Assembly: GCF_038148855.1 (NCBI RefSeq)
Contig: NZ_JBBVGR010000001.1
Location: 186,001 to 250,000, forward strand
DNA from: Phycobacter sedimenti
GTDB lineage: Bacteria; Pseudomonadota; Alphaproteobacteria; Rhodobacterales; Rhodobacteraceae
Reading direction: 5' to 3'
Length of the DNA: 64,000 nt
The stretch's first letter is position 1, and each line of letters opens with the position of its first letter. Positions 23,017 to 31,944 of this stretch are shown here, piece by piece. Below the pieces are notes generated by a model. The model made no database searches. It was not told the DNA's origin and saw nothing but the letters and a program-made list of their open reading frames with translations. The position numbers and the translations under genes were made by a program.

Positions 23017-25265
23017 GACTGATCAATCAGCTCCAGCCAGCCCGCCTCATCCAGCACCTTGATCCCCAGTTCCGCCGCCTTTGTCGCCTTGGAGCCGGCA
23101 CCGGGGCCCGCAACCAGGATGTCGGTTTTCTTTGACACCGAACCCGACACCTTGGCGCCAAGCGCCTCGGCCCGCGCCTTGGCCTCTGCCCGTGTCATCT
23201 TCTCGAGCGTTCCTGTGAAGACAACGGTCTTGCCCGACACCGGGCTTTCCGCCGCCGGAGCATCGGGGGGCACGATGGTGAGATGGGAAACCAAACGATC
23301 GATTGCCGCGCGCTCCTCCGGGTTGGCAAGCGCATCAGACAGGGACAGGGCCAGGATCGGACCGATCCCATCGGTTCCAACCAGATCCTCCCAAGCGCCC
23401 TGTGCTGCAGCCGATACATCGCAGGATTTGATGGCGGTCGCTCGTGTTTCGGAAATCCGGGCCCTGCGCCCTTCACCTTCGGCTGCGATTCGTTCAGCGT
23501 CTTCGGCTTCATCTGCAGCCCGATGCGCCAAGGCTGCAGGGCGCGCGTTATCCAGTGCTGACGCAAGAGCAGCCCACTCCCCATAGTGAAGTGCCAGATC
23601 CTTTCCCGCGACCTCTCCGACATGGCGAATACCAAGGGCAAAAATGAACTTGGCAAATGGGATGTTGCGCTTTTCATCAATCGCGTCAAAGAGGTTGGTG
23701 GCAGACTTTTCCCCCCATCCTTCGCGGTTCTTGAGCTGCTGCATGCCAGAGCCGAAACGCTCGCGCAGGGTAAAGATGTCGGCAGGCTCCCGGATCCAGC
23801 CGTCACCATAGAATTGTTCGACCTGCTTGTTCCCCAGGCCCTCAATATCGAACGCTCCGCGCGATACGAAATGTTTCAGTTTTTCAATGGCCTGCGCCGG
23901 GCAGATCAAGCCACCCGAACAGCGGCGCACCGCATCGCCCTCTTCGCGGATCGCGGGAGAACCACACTCCGGGCAGATATGCGGAAAGACAAATGGCGAC
24001 GCATCCTTGGGGCGTTTGCCGAGGTCCACATCGGCAACCTTTGGGATCACATCGCCCGCGCGATAGATCTGTACCCAGTCGCCTACACGAATGTCCTTGC
24101 CGCCACGGATCTCACCGCCTTTGGAATCGCGCCCTGCAATATAGTCTTCGTTGTGAAGCGTCGCGTTGGAGACAACCACACCGCCCACCGTCACGGGGGT
24201 GAGCCGCGCTACGGGGCTCAGCGCGCCTGTGCGGCCGACCTGAATGTCGATGGCCTCGAGCCGGGTCCAGGCCAGTTCAGCGGGGAATTTATGCGCGATG
24301 GCCCAGCGGGGCGTTGTCGAACGAAAGCCGAGACGCGCTTGCAGTGCCAGATCGTTGACCTTGTAGACCACACCGTCAATATCGTAGCCAAGGGTCGCCC
24401 GCTGGGCCTCGATACCCCGATAATGCGTGATCATGTCCTCCACTGAAACGCACAGCTCTGTCAGAGGATTGGTGGAAAACCCAAAGGACCGCAGTCTGTT
24501 TATTGCCTCAATCTGCGCTTCCGCCAAAGGAGATGAAAGATCGCCCCAGCTGTAGGCGAAGAACTGCAAAGGTCGCGATCGCGTAATCTCGGGATCCAGT
24601 TGCCTCAGAGAGCCGGCGGCAGCGTTTCTTGGATTTGCAAAAACCTTTCCGCCACGCTCCTCTTGTCGCGCGTTCAAAGCAGCGAAGGCATCGTGGCTCA
24701 TGTAGACTTCACCGCGCACCTCAAGGATATCGGGGGCCCCTGCTATCTGTTGGGGGATATCCGCGATGGTCCGTGCGTTTTCCGTGACGTTCTCCCCGAC
24801 GCTTCCGTCCCCGCGCGTTGCCGCCTGGACCAGAACTCCATTCTCATAGCGCAATGACAGGGACAGCCCGTCGATCTTTGGCTCTGCCGTAAAGGAAAGC
24901 GGGCTGTCCTCGGACAGCCCCAGGTATTTGCGGATACTGCGGACAAAATCTGCAACATCCTCATCCTCAAAGGCATTTCCAAGTGACAGCATAGGAACAG
25001 CATGCGTTACCTTCCCAAACCCCGAAGCAGCGGGTGCCCCCACGGAACCCAGCTGCGTTGCCTCTTTCTCCAAATCAGGAAAGGTATCGACCAAGGCGGC
25101 GTACCGGCGTTTTGCCGCATCATAATCGGCGTCCGAAATCGTCGGCGCATCTTCCTGATGATAGGCAATATCGGCCGCAGCCAGTTTTTCCTGCAACGCA
25201 AGAAACTCTGCCCTGGCATCGGCCAGGGAAAGAGACTTTGGATCACTGTCCTGAGTTTGTGTCAC
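23013..25265 (-). CDS. ligA: NAD-dependent DNA ligase LigA
   Basis: I prefer the GTG at 25265, which has GGGGAA upstream and gives 750 residues; an in-frame ATG at 25313 has no ribosome binding site. The adenylation lysine is in AEPKIDGLSLSL (Lys130 from the GTG). The four zinc cysteines are in CPECGSPAI, VRRCSGGLICPAQ. Helix-hairpin-helix repeats and a C-terminal BRCT domain (SGKTVVFTGTLEKMTRAEAK) complete the protein. It seals nicks in replication and repair and is followed by coupled recG. It is longer than E. coli LigA, partly because of an Ala/Glu-rich insertion near residue 600. Confidence 0.95.
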   Translation of the reverse strand: MTQTQDSDPKSLSLADARAEFLALQEKLAAADIAYHQEDAPTISDADYDAAKRRYAALVDTFPDLEKEATQLGSVGAPAASGFGKVTHAVPMLSLGNAFEDEDVADFVRSIRKYLGLSEDSPLSFTAEPKIDGLSLSLRYENGVLVQAATRGDGSVGENVTENARTIADIPQQIAGAPDILEVRGEVYMSHDAFAALNARQEERGGKVFANPRNAAAGSLRQLDPEITRSRPLQFFAYSWGDLSSPLAEAQIEAINRLRSFGFSTNPLTELCVSVEDMITHYRGIEAQRATLGYDIDGVVYKVNDLALQARLGFRSTTPRWAIAHKFPAELAWTRLEAIDIQVGRTGALSPVARLTPVTVGGVVVSNATLHNEDYIAGRDSKGGEIRGGKDIRVGDWVQIYRAGDVIPKVADVDLGKRPKDASPFVFPHICPECGSPAIREEGDAVRRCSGGLICPAQAIEKLKHFVSRGAFDIEGLGNKQVEQFYGDGWIREPADIFTLRERFGSGMQQLKNREGWGEKSATNLFDAIDEKRNIPFAKFIFALGIRHVGEVAGKDLALHYGEWAALASALDNARPAALAHRAADEAEDAERIAAEGEGRRARISETRATAIKSCDVSAAAQGAWEDLVGTDGIGPILALSLSDALANPEERAAIDRLVSHLTIVPPDAPAAESPVSGKTVVFTGTLEKMTRAEAKARAEALGAKVSGSVSKKTDILVAGPGAGSKATKAAELGIKVLDEAGWLELIDQS

Positions 25266-25352
25266 GCGTGTTCCCCATCTGTCTTTTCCTAGGTGATAGG
25301 ACGGGGAAGCCATGACGTCCAGTCAGGGTAGAGTGGCGCAGGACACCGGACA

Positions 25353-25380
25353 CGAAAAAACCCGCCGGGGCGGGTTTTCG
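25353..25380 (-). terminator. Terminator of ctrA
   Basis: AAAACCCGCC (25357-25366) pairs with GCGGGTTTT (25370-25378). Read on the minus strand the hairpin runs into TTTTTT. It lies between the ctrA stop and the ligA start and separates the two units. Confidence 0.85.
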
Positions 25381-25469
25381 AACCATCTCGCTGCGGTGCC
25401 TAGCGGAAGTCGAAGAGAATAAGCTCTCTTCATTCGCCCGCCAGGACCTGTCGTCGATGGTTGGTGAGA

Positions 25470-26195
25470 TCAGGCGCCAACCGCAAGGCGCTGTTCGGTG
25501 CCATTGCCCAGCTGGTCATCCTGCGGATCACGCAGAACGTAACCACGGCCCCAGACGGTTTCGATATAATTTTCGCCGCCGGTGGCAGTGCTGAGTTTCT
25601 TTCGCAACTTGCAAATGAATACGTCGATGATTTTCAGTTCAGGCTCATCCATGCCGCCATAAAGATGGTTCAGGAACATTTCCTTGGTCAGCGTGGTCCC
25701 CTTGCGCAGGCTCAGCAATTCCAGCATCTGGTATTCTTTGCCGGTCAGATGCACCGCCTTGCCGTCTACTTCGACCGTTTTGGCGTCCAGGTTGACCGAG
25801 ATCTTTCCGGTCTTGATGATGGACTGCGAATGGCCTTTGGAGCGGCGGATGATCGCGTGGATACGCGCCACCAGTTCTTCGCGGTGGAATGGCTTGGTCA
25901 GGTAATCATCGGCGCCAAAGCCAAAGCCCTTGATCTTGTTGTCGGTGTCATCCGCGCCAGACAGAATCAGAATGGGTGTTTCGATCCGCGCCATGCGAAG
26001 CTGACGCAGCACCTCGTGACCGTTCATGTCAGGAAGGCCCAGATCCAGCAAAATCAGATCGTAGTCATAAAGTTTCGCAAGATCGATGCCCTCTTCACCC
26101 AGATCCGTCGTGTAAACGTTCAGGTTCGCGTGGGTCAGCATCAACTCAATGCTTTTTGCAGTGGTAGGATCATCCTCAACAAGAAGAATGCGCAT
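25470..26195 (-). CDS. ctrA: Cell-cycle response regulator CtrA
   Basis: A 241-residue OmpR-type response regulator. The receiver domain contains LLVEDDPTTAKSIELML, the phosphoacceptor Asp in YDLILLDLGLPDMNGHEVL (about residue 51) and the KPFHREEL switch. The DNA-binding domain carries the highly conserved stretch LTGKEYQMLELLSLRKGTTL and DVFICKLRKKL. It is phosphorylated by the CckA-ChpT relay and in Rhodobacterales controls motility, GTA production and recipient competence. GGAGAA precedes the ATG. CtrA-box-like repeats lie upstream, and the inhibitor gene sciP is next on the same strand. Confidence 0.97.
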   Translation of the reverse strand: MRILLVEDDPTTAKSIELMLTHANLNVYTTDLGEEGIDLAKLYDYDLILLDLGLPDMNGHEVLRQLRMARIETPILILSGADDTDNKIKGFGFGADDYLTKPFHREELVARIHAIIRRSKGHSQSIIKTGKISVNLDAKTVEVDGKAVHLTGKEYQMLELLSLRKGTTLTKEMFLNHLYGGMDEPELKIIDVFICKLRKKLSTATGGENYIETVWGRGYVLRDPQDDQLGNGTEQRLAVGA

Positions 26196-26236
26196 GTTTA
26201 TTTTCTCCGCCTGTATCCTGTTTCCCTCAGGTCGCG

Positions 26237-26283
26237 TTAACCTTGCTGGAAAATAGTTAATGGGCCGTTACCATAATCGTTAA
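26237..26283 (-). promoter_or_regulatory. CtrA-box-like repeats upstream of ctrA
   Basis: TTAA at 26257-26260 and TTAC at 26268-26271 are separated by seven bases, one mismatch from the CtrA site TTAA-N7-TTAA. TTAACC at 26237-26242 and TTAA at 26280-26283 are extra half-sites. They lie 40-90 bases before the ctrA ATG, in a place suited to autoregulation as in Caulobacter. Confidence 0.6.
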
Positions 26284-26369
26284 ATCTCAACTACAAAGCA
26301 ACCTGGTTCGCTAACACTACCACAAGGTGCGTTCAAAGGGGAGCAGGATCAAAAGGATAGTTCGGCACA

Positions 26370-26648
26370 CTAAGGCTTACGAAACTTCTTCAATTGAGTG
26401 GTTTTCAGCGCTTCTTCACCGTGATCCGCCACGGCGGCGATCCAACTGCGGAACTCTTCTTCACTCAGACCATAGGTCCGCAGGGCTTCACTTTGGGGAA
26501 TCAGGCCGTAAAGGACTCCCCGCACCACGGAGGCCTTGCGCGAGGCCACCCAGCGTTTGGTTGTCTTCGGCGGAAGGTCCGCCCGTGTCATCACCGTGCC
26601 ATCCGGCAGGGTCACGGCGCGCGGTCCATCAACTTTCTTCAAGAACAT
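26370..26648 (-). CDS. sciP: SciP-type CtrA inhibitor (DUF1153)
   Basis: A 92-residue DUF1153 protein starting at the ATG at 26648 (AAGGAT upstream); a GTG one codon earlier is the only alternative. Conserved blocks are DLPPKTTKRWVASRKASVV, LSEEEFRSWIAAVADHG and ALKTTQLKKFR. In Caulobacter SciP is a helix-turn-helix protein that binds CtrA at target promoters and blocks transcription activation. It sits directly upstream of ctrA on the same strand, which suggests paired control. It is divergent from mnmA. Confidence 0.9.
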   Translation of the reverse strand: MFLKKVDGPRAVTLPDGTVMTRADLPPKTTKRWVASRKASVVRGVLYGLIPQSEALRTYGLSEEEFRSWIAAVADHGEEALKTTQLKKFRKP

Positions 26649-26795
26649 CACTTTATCCTTGTGCGGATTTGCGTATTTAGGAGCACAAGCAGATTTGGCC
26701 GATTGTCCTTAACGGCACGTGAACCACGCCCTTGAGGATCGTTAGCATTTTCCTATATTCTGCAACGCCTTTGCCTTGATCTGAGGAGTCGCCCC

Positions 26796-27941
26796 ATGGC
26801 GCTGGATTCGAATGGACCGCTGAACTCGCTTGGCTTTGCCAAACCACCCTCGGAAACGCGGGTGGTCGTAGCCATGTCGGGCGGCGTCGACAGCTCGGTT
26901 GTTGCAGCATATCTTGCCGATCAGGGCTATGACGTGGTTGGCGTGACGCTGCAGCTTTATGACCACGGCGCCGCCCTGGCCAAGAAGGGTGCATGCTGCG
27001 CCGGAATCGATATTCATGATGCCCGCCGCGTCGCCGAAGAGCGCGGCTTTCCGCACTATGTCCTCGATTATGAGAACATTTTTAAGGATGCTGTTATCGA
27101 TGAATTTGCCGACAGCTACCTTGCCGGCGCGACGCCGGTTCCCTGCATTCGCTGCAACGAGAGGGTAAAGTTCAAGGATCTTCTGGAAACCGCCAAGGAT
27201 CTGGAGGCCGATTGCATGGCCACCGGCCACTACATTCAGCGCAAGATGGGACCAAACGGGCCAGAGCTGCACTGCGCCGAGGATGCAAACCGCGACCAGA
27301 GTTATTTCCTTTTCTCAACAACGCCGGAACAGCTCGACTTTCTGCGGTTTCCGCTCGGGCACCTCCCTTCAAAGGATGCGACCCGGGACATGGCAGCCCA
27401 ATACGGGCTAGCAGTGGCGGACAAGCCCGACAGCCAGGACATCTGCTTTGTGCCCAACGGCGATTACGCAAGCGTGATCGAAAAACTGCGCCCGGGCGCA
27501 GCCGATCCAGGCGAGATCGTGAACGCGGATGGCCGTGTTCTGGGACAGCATACCGGCTTGATCCATTACACCATCGGCCAACGGCGCGGTCTTGGCATCG
27601 GCGGCCTGAGCGAGCCGCTTTATGTCGTGCGCCTGGATGTCGAAAAGAAACAGGTGGTCGTCGGACCGAAAGAGATGCTCGCCACACGCACGATTCCGGT
27701 GCGCGAAATCAACTGGCTGGGCGATGCGCCCTTCACCAGCCAGAAGGAATGGCATGTCTCGGTCAAGGTTCGCTCAACCCGCCCACCGCGCGAGGCGATC
27801 ATTCGTCCGTTGTCAGAGACCACGGCCGAAGTGGAACTGCTGACGCCAGAGGAAGGTGTCTCGCCCGGTCAGGCCTGCGTTTTTTATGACACAAACAGCA
27901 CCCGGATTTTTGGCGGCGGCTGGATCTGGCGCGGTTACTGA
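26796..27941 (+). CDS. mnmA: tRNA-specific 2-thiouridylase MnmA
   Basis: A 381-residue PP-loop ATPase. VVVAMSGGVDSSVVAAYL (about residues 24-41) is the ATP site. The catalytic cysteines lie in TPVPCIRCNERVKF and SQDICFVPNG. It installs 2-thiouridine at the wobble position of tRNA for Lys, Glu and Gln. GAGGAG precedes the ATG. Its stop overlaps the lpxB stop on the other strand by seven bases, an unusually tight convergent end without room for a separate terminator. Confidence 0.96.
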   Translation: MALDSNGPLNSLGFAKPPSETRVVVAMSGGVDSSVVAAYLADQGYDVVGVTLQLYDHGAALAKKGACCAGIDIHDARRVAEERGFPHYVLDYENIFKDAVIDEFADSYLAGATPVPCIRCNERVKFKDLLETAKDLEADCMATGHYIQRKMGPNGPELHCAEDANRDQSYFLFSTTPEQLDFLRFPLGHLPSKDATRDMAAQYGLAVADKPDSQDICFVPNGDYASVIEKLRPGAADPGEIVNADGRVLGQHTGLIHYTIGQRRGLGIGGLSEPLYVVRLDVEKKQVVVGPKEMLATRTIPVREINWLGDAPFTSQKEWHVSVKVRSTRPPREAIIRPLSETTAEVELLTPEEGVSPGQACVFYDTNSTRIFGGGWIWRGY

Positions 27942-29095
27942 AGCCGCGCCAATACCGCTCGGGCGGCGCGCAGACCGGGCGCTTCGCCGCCCTCACCCAG
28001 TCGCTCCATCGTCAGCGCCATCGCTGCTGCCTGCGCCTCGGGTTTGGCACGTACATCTGACAACGCGCTGGCAATGCGGGACGGGGTGCAATCGGGGCCA
28101 AGGCACTCAGGTACGACGCGGGCGTCGCTGACCAGATTGACCAGCGTTACCGTGTCGATCAGCGCCATACGTTTCATGATCTGCCAGGTCAGCCACTGGA
28201 ACCTGTAGGCAATCACCATCGGCGTGCGCGCTGCCGCCAATTCAAGCGAGACCGTGCCAGAGGCCGCCAGCGCCAGATTCGCAGCCGCAAAGGCCGCCCG
28301 TTTGCGCGCTTCGGCCACGGTTGGCTCAATCCCTCTGGGATCGAGCAGCATGGTGCCCGTCGGCCAATCCGCCACCTGTTCGCGCACCAGGTCGGCAACC
28401 GGACCCGCGCAAGGGACAAGGATGCGATACTCGGGGTGGGCGCCGACAAAATCCGTCAAGGCCGCGCCAAAAACCGGAGCAAGACGCAACACCTCGGACC
28501 TCCGCGATCCCGGCAAGGCAAGAAGCACCGGCGCATCGCCAAGGCCCAGATCTGCCCGCAGCTCCGCAACCTCCTCTGGATTTGCCTGCCGCTCCCCCAC
28601 CACGGGATGCCCCACAAAATCACACTCCATGCCCGCCGCCTCCATATAGGGCGGCTCGAAGGGGAGCAGGGCCAGCACCTGATCGATGGATTTCGCCATC
28701 TTCTGCGCCCGCCCCGGCCGCCAGGCCCAGACCGAAGGCGCCACATAGTGCACTGTTCGGGTGTTGCTTTGCTCTTTGACGAGACGCGCCACGCGCAGCG
28801 AGAAATCCGGGCTGTCGATGGTGATCAGCACATCCGGCTGCGTGGCGACGACGGCCTCGGCGGTTTCACGGATGCGGCGTTTCAAATGTCGGTACTTCGG
28901 CAGCACCTCGGCCAGCCCCATCACCGAAAGCTCAGCCATTGGAAAACGGGACGAAAGCCCCTGAGCCGTCATCAGCGTACCGCCGATCCCTTCGAACGTA
29001 ACACCGGGGTCGAGGGTCTTGAGTCCCTCCATCAGCGCAGCGCCCAGCCGATCCCCCGAAGGCTCACCGGCCAGGATAAAGACCCTGAGGCTCAT
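27935..29095 (-). CDS. lpxB: Lipid-A-disaccharide synthase
   Basis: A 386-residue GT19 glycosyltransferase. The start at 29095 overlaps the lpxI stop as ATGA. FILAGEPSGDRLGAALMEG is the N-terminal signature, and SVWAWRPGRAQKMAKSID and LALPGSRRSEV are family blocks. It joins 2,3-diacyl-glucosamine-1-phosphate and UDP-2,3-diacyl-glucosamine to form the lipid A disaccharide at the inner face of the inner membrane. It is the last gene of the envelope cluster and receives the LpxI product. Confidence 0.96.
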   Translation of the reverse strand: MSLRVFILAGEPSGDRLGAALMEGLKTLDPGVTFEGIGGTLMTAQGLSSRFPMAELSVMGLAEVLPKYRHLKRRIRETAEAVVATQPDVLITIDSPDFSLRVARLVKEQSNTRTVHYVAPSVWAWRPGRAQKMAKSIDQVLALLPFEPPYMEAAGMECDFVGHPVVGERQANPEEVAELRADLGLGDAPVLLALPGSRRSEVLRLAPVFGAALTDFVGAHPEYRILVPCAGPVADLVREQVADWPTGTMLLDPRGIEPTVAEARKRAAFAAANLALAASGTVSLELAAARTPMVIAYRFQWLTWQIMKRMALIDTVTLVNLVSDARVVPECLGPDCTPSRIASALSDVRAKPEAQAAAMALTMERLGEGGEAPGLRAARAVLARLQ

Positions 29096-29883
29096 GCCCC
29101 GTCCCGCAGCCACAGGAAGAGACCCAGATCATCACAAGCCGCGATTACCGCCTCCTGATCCAATACGATCACTCCGCCCGCCTCAAGCACGATACCGGAC
29201 AGCCCTGCAGCCGCCGTCTTTTTGACCGTGGAGGGGCCAATCGTCGGCAGGTCGGCCCGGCGGTCCTGACCCAGTTTCGGCGCCTTGACCATCACGCCCC
29301 CCTGCCCGTCCGGGCGTCGGATCAGCGTGTCCAGCATCCAATCGGTGCCAAATACCGTTTCAATTGCGATCGCCTGCCTTGCACGCACTGCGCAGGACTG
29401 GCCGATGTCGGCCGCGCTCATGGCGGCAACCACCTCGGCGCCGCGCGCCGCATCGGCCTTGTCCAGCTCGCCCGGCTGAACGCGCGTCGGCACCCCCGGC
29501 GCCATCAGAAGATCCGGTGCAACCTCATGCGCGGCACGCACGGTGAAACCGGCGGCCTCGATCAATTGCATGACCGCCCGCAGGGCCCCGTCATCCCCCG
29601 CAGACAAGGCCCCCTGAAGAACCGGAACCATCGGCAAGGTTGCCGCGTCGATGGCCGAAGGGTCGATCACCGGGCGGGTCACCGCCCCGGCAAGGCAAAT
29701 CTCTGCGATGCCCGCAGATTTCAGGCGCTCCAGAAAACTGCCGAACTGCTCAAGGCGAAAGGTGATCTCAGCATCCAGTGCATCGGGTTCCGATCCCATC
29801 ATGGCGCAGACCAATGGCCGCTCTGTCAGACGTTTGCAGATTTCTGCAGGCAAGGCGCCCTGCCCCGCGATCAATGCAATCAT
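29092..29883 (-). CDS. lpxI: UDP-2,3-diacylglucosamine diphosphatase LpxI
   Basis: A 263-residue LpxI (DUF1009). MIALIAGQGALPAEICKRL is the N-terminal substrate-binding block, and PTIGPSTVKKTAAAGLSGIV and EAGGVIVLDQEAVI are the C-terminal blocks. It hydrolyses UDP-2,3-diacyl-glucosamine to the 1-phosphate. It replaces LpxH, which is absent here and has an unrelated fold. It is coupled to lpxB and starts three bases after the lpxA stop. Confidence 0.95.
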   Translation of the reverse strand: MIALIAGQGALPAEICKRLTERPLVCAMMGSEPDALDAEITFRLEQFGSFLERLKSAGIAEICLAGAVTRPVIDPSAIDAATLPMVPVLQGALSAGDDGALRAVMQLIEAAGFTVRAAHEVAPDLLMAPGVPTRVQPGELDKADAARGAEVVAAMSAADIGQSCAVRARQAIAIETVFGTDWMLDTLIRRPDGQGGVMVKAPKLGQDRRADLPTIGPSTVKKTAAAGLSGIVLEAGGVIVLDQEAVIAACDDLGLFLWLRDGA

Positions 29884-29886
29884 GGC

Positions 29887-30672
29887 TCACCCACCCGGCG
29901 TCAGGAAGGAGCGGTCGCTGGCTCCGGTGATAAAGCCGATGATCTCTTCCACATAGGCACTGTCGGTTTCGTCACCCAAACGCCGGGCGCGCTCCTGGAA
30001 GGTGCCTTCGCCCTGGGCGAGCATCTGAAAGGCGGCCCGTAGCGCCGTAATGTCAGAGCGCGCAACACCCCGCCGTTTCAGACCGACCAGGTTCAATCCG
30101 TCAAGCTCTCCGCGCGGGGCCTGCACCAGCCCATAGGGGATCACATCATTAGTGACCATGGTGACGGCCCCGATGATGGCACCGCGGCCAATCCGAACCC
30201 ATTGGTGAATTCCGGAAAGGCCACCTATGATGACATCATCCTCCAGCACGCAATGCCCCGCCACAGCGGCCGAGTTCACGACAATCACGCGGTCCCCCAC
30301 CTGGGCGTCATGGGCAATGTGGCAGCCGGCCATGAACAGACCATCATCCCCGATCCGGGTGACCCCGCCCCCGCCTTCGGTGCCGGCATTTACGGTCACA
30401 TGTTCGCGGATGCGGTTACGCTTGCCGATCACCGTCCGACTTTTCTCGCCCTTGAATTTCAGATCCTGGGGGATCTCACCGATCACGGCGAAGGAAAAAA
30501 CTGTCGTGTCTTCTCCGATCTCGGTATCGCCCGTGACAACCACATGGGATTTCAGCACCACCCGGTCCCCGAGTGTCACCCCGGCTCCGACGACGCAGAA
30601 CGGGCCAATCTCGCAGCCCTCGCCAATCGTGGCGCCCTCTTCGATCACGGCGGACGGATGGATCAGGCTCAT
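29887..30672 (-). CDS. lpxA: Acyl-ACP--UDP-N-acetylglucosamine O-acyltransferase
   Basis: A 261-residue left-handed beta-helix acyltransferase. Hexapeptide repeats fill residues 2-190 (IHPSAVIEEGATIGEGCEIG). The catalytic His lies in FMAGCHIAHDAQVGDRVIV, and IHQWVRIGRGAIIGA is another family block. It starts lipid A synthesis by adding a 3-hydroxyacyl chain to UDP-GlcNAc. fabZ, which competes for the same 3-hydroxyacyl-ACP, is five bases upstream. Confidence 0.97.
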   Translation of the reverse strand: MSLIHPSAVIEEGATIGEGCEIGPFCVVGAGVTLGDRVVLKSHVVVTGDTEIGEDTTVFSFAVIGEIPQDLKFKGEKSRTVIGKRNRIREHVTVNAGTEGGGGVTRIGDDGLFMAGCHIAHDAQVGDRVIVVNSAAVAGHCVLEDDVIIGGLSGIHQWVRIGRGAIIGAVTMVTNDVIPYGLVQAPRGELDGLNLVGLKRRGVARSDITALRAAFQMLAQGEGTFQERARRLGDETDSAYVEEIIGFITGASDRSFLTPGG

Positions 30673-30677
30673 CTGGC

Positions 30678-31142
30678 TCAGTCCTTTTGAATATCGACCA
30701 TGGCCGAGAATTCGGCTTCGGCAGCGGTTTCCCCATCAACCGAGGCAACGCCCCTGAACTTGAAGATCTTGCCGCCCTTCTTCCCGCGCAGGGTTTCCAC
30801 GTTCATCTCCAGCACATCGCCGGGGATCACCTTGCGGCGGAATTTGCACTTGTCGATGTTCATGAAATAGATCAGCAGATCGGTGTCGATCATATCCATG
30901 CCGACACCCAGCATCACGCCGGCGGTCTGCGCCATGGCTTCCACAATGGTCACACCCGGCATGATCGGGGTTCCAGGGAAATGCCCCTGGAAATGCGGCT
31001 CATTCATCGTGACATTCTTGATGCCGCGGGCCGAAGCATAGCCATCGATATCAACCACTTTGTCCACCAGCAGGAACGGATAGCGGTGCGGCAAGATCCG
31101 CTGGATCAGGTGAATATCCGCGCTTTTGAGATCGGCTGTCAT
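30678..31142 (-). CDS. fabZ: 3-hydroxyacyl-ACP dehydratase FabZ
   Basis: A 154-residue hotdog-fold dehydratase from the ATG at 31142. The active-site His and Glu are in FQGHFPGTPIMPGVTIVEAM. ILPHRYPFLLVDKV is the N-terminal signature. It dehydrates 3-hydroxyacyl-ACP in fatty acid elongation. The lpxD gene that usually sits between skp and fabZ in proteobacteria is missing: only 89 non-coding bases lie there. Confidence 0.96.
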   Translation of the reverse strand: MTADLKSADIHLIQRILPHRYPFLLVDKVVDIDGYASARGIKNVTMNEPHFQGHFPGTPIMPGVTIVEAMAQTAGVMLGVGMDMIDTDLLIYFMNIDKCKFRRKVIPGDVLEMNVETLRGKKGGKIFKFRGVASVDGETAAEAEFSAMVDIQKD

Positions 31143-31231
31143 GGCGTATGTCCCGTTTGTTATGCGTTGCGCGTCCCTAGCAACCTTGACCGCTCTGGGC
31201 AAGCGCGGGGGCATGGCTGTTTCCGACCTTT

Positions 31232-31867
31232 TCAGGGGTCGGTTGAAGTATCGCTCAAATCCGATCCATCCCCCAAAACCGCATCGATTTTGGCAATTGC
31301 GAGTTCCGTCACATCCGCGGCCTCCGCACTCAGAAAGACTGATGCATGGTCCAAAATGGCGCCGGCACCGCTGTCACGGAGAATTCCCTGGAGCACGGGC
31401 AATGAAGCCGCGAAAAAATCCCGCCGCGCTGTTTCGCGCATCTGGTTGATTTCTCTAAGTTTCCGGACCTGAGTGCGGCGGGTTTCCTGAACCTTTTCGT
31501 CAAAGGCATCCGCCAAGGCACGGAATGCCTCCGGCCCCATCGACGCTCGGCGCTCGGTCAGTTCCAGTTCCTCGGCCCGGAGTTCAGCCTCGACCCGGCG
31601 GTTCTCAGCGGTCAGGACAGCCCCTTCGGCTTCCAGTTCCCGCGTGATGCGCTTGCCGAATGCGCTTTCTGAAAACAAGCGCTCAGGTTGAATGGTGAGA
31701 ACTCCGCTCAGAGGCGTCCCGAGTTGGCCGCCCTGAATGCGGAGCGGCTCGAAGGGAGCGGTCGAGCGCGCCACATCGCCCTGCGCCCCGGCGGGCCCAG
31801 GGCCGATGGCAAGAGCCATCATTGCCGCAAGGACAAGGCGTGCAATCGTATCTTTTCCCTGTCTCAT
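31232..31867 (-). CDS. skp: OmpH/Skp-family periplasmic chaperone
   Basis: A 211-residue protein from the ATG at 31867, preceded by GGGCAGG. It has a signal peptide ending near AGA (IARLVLAAMMALAIGPGPAG). The long charged helical middle section (AVLTAENRRVEAELRAEELE, KVQETRRTQVRKLREINQMR) forms the tentacles of Skp-type trimers. Skp holds unfolded outer-membrane proteins in the periplasm and passes them to BamA, encoded immediately upstream. The frame is open further upstream but lacks a supported start. Confidence 0.88.
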   Translation of the reverse strand: MRQGKDTIARLVLAAMMALAIGPGPAGAQGDVARSTAPFEPLRIQGGQLGTPLSGVLTIQPERLFSESAFGKRITRELEAEGAVLTAENRRVEAELRAEELELTERRASMGPEAFRALADAFDEKVQETRRTQVRKLREINQMRETARRDFFAASLPVLQGILRDSGAGAILDHASVFLSAEAADVTELAIAKIDAVLGDGSDLSDTSTDP

Positions 31868-31944
31868 CCTGCCCAGGGGCGCCGGTGTGGCACTCCTGGC
31901 TCCTTCGTATTGCTCACATGTGAAAACGCAGGTGCCACAGGCAA

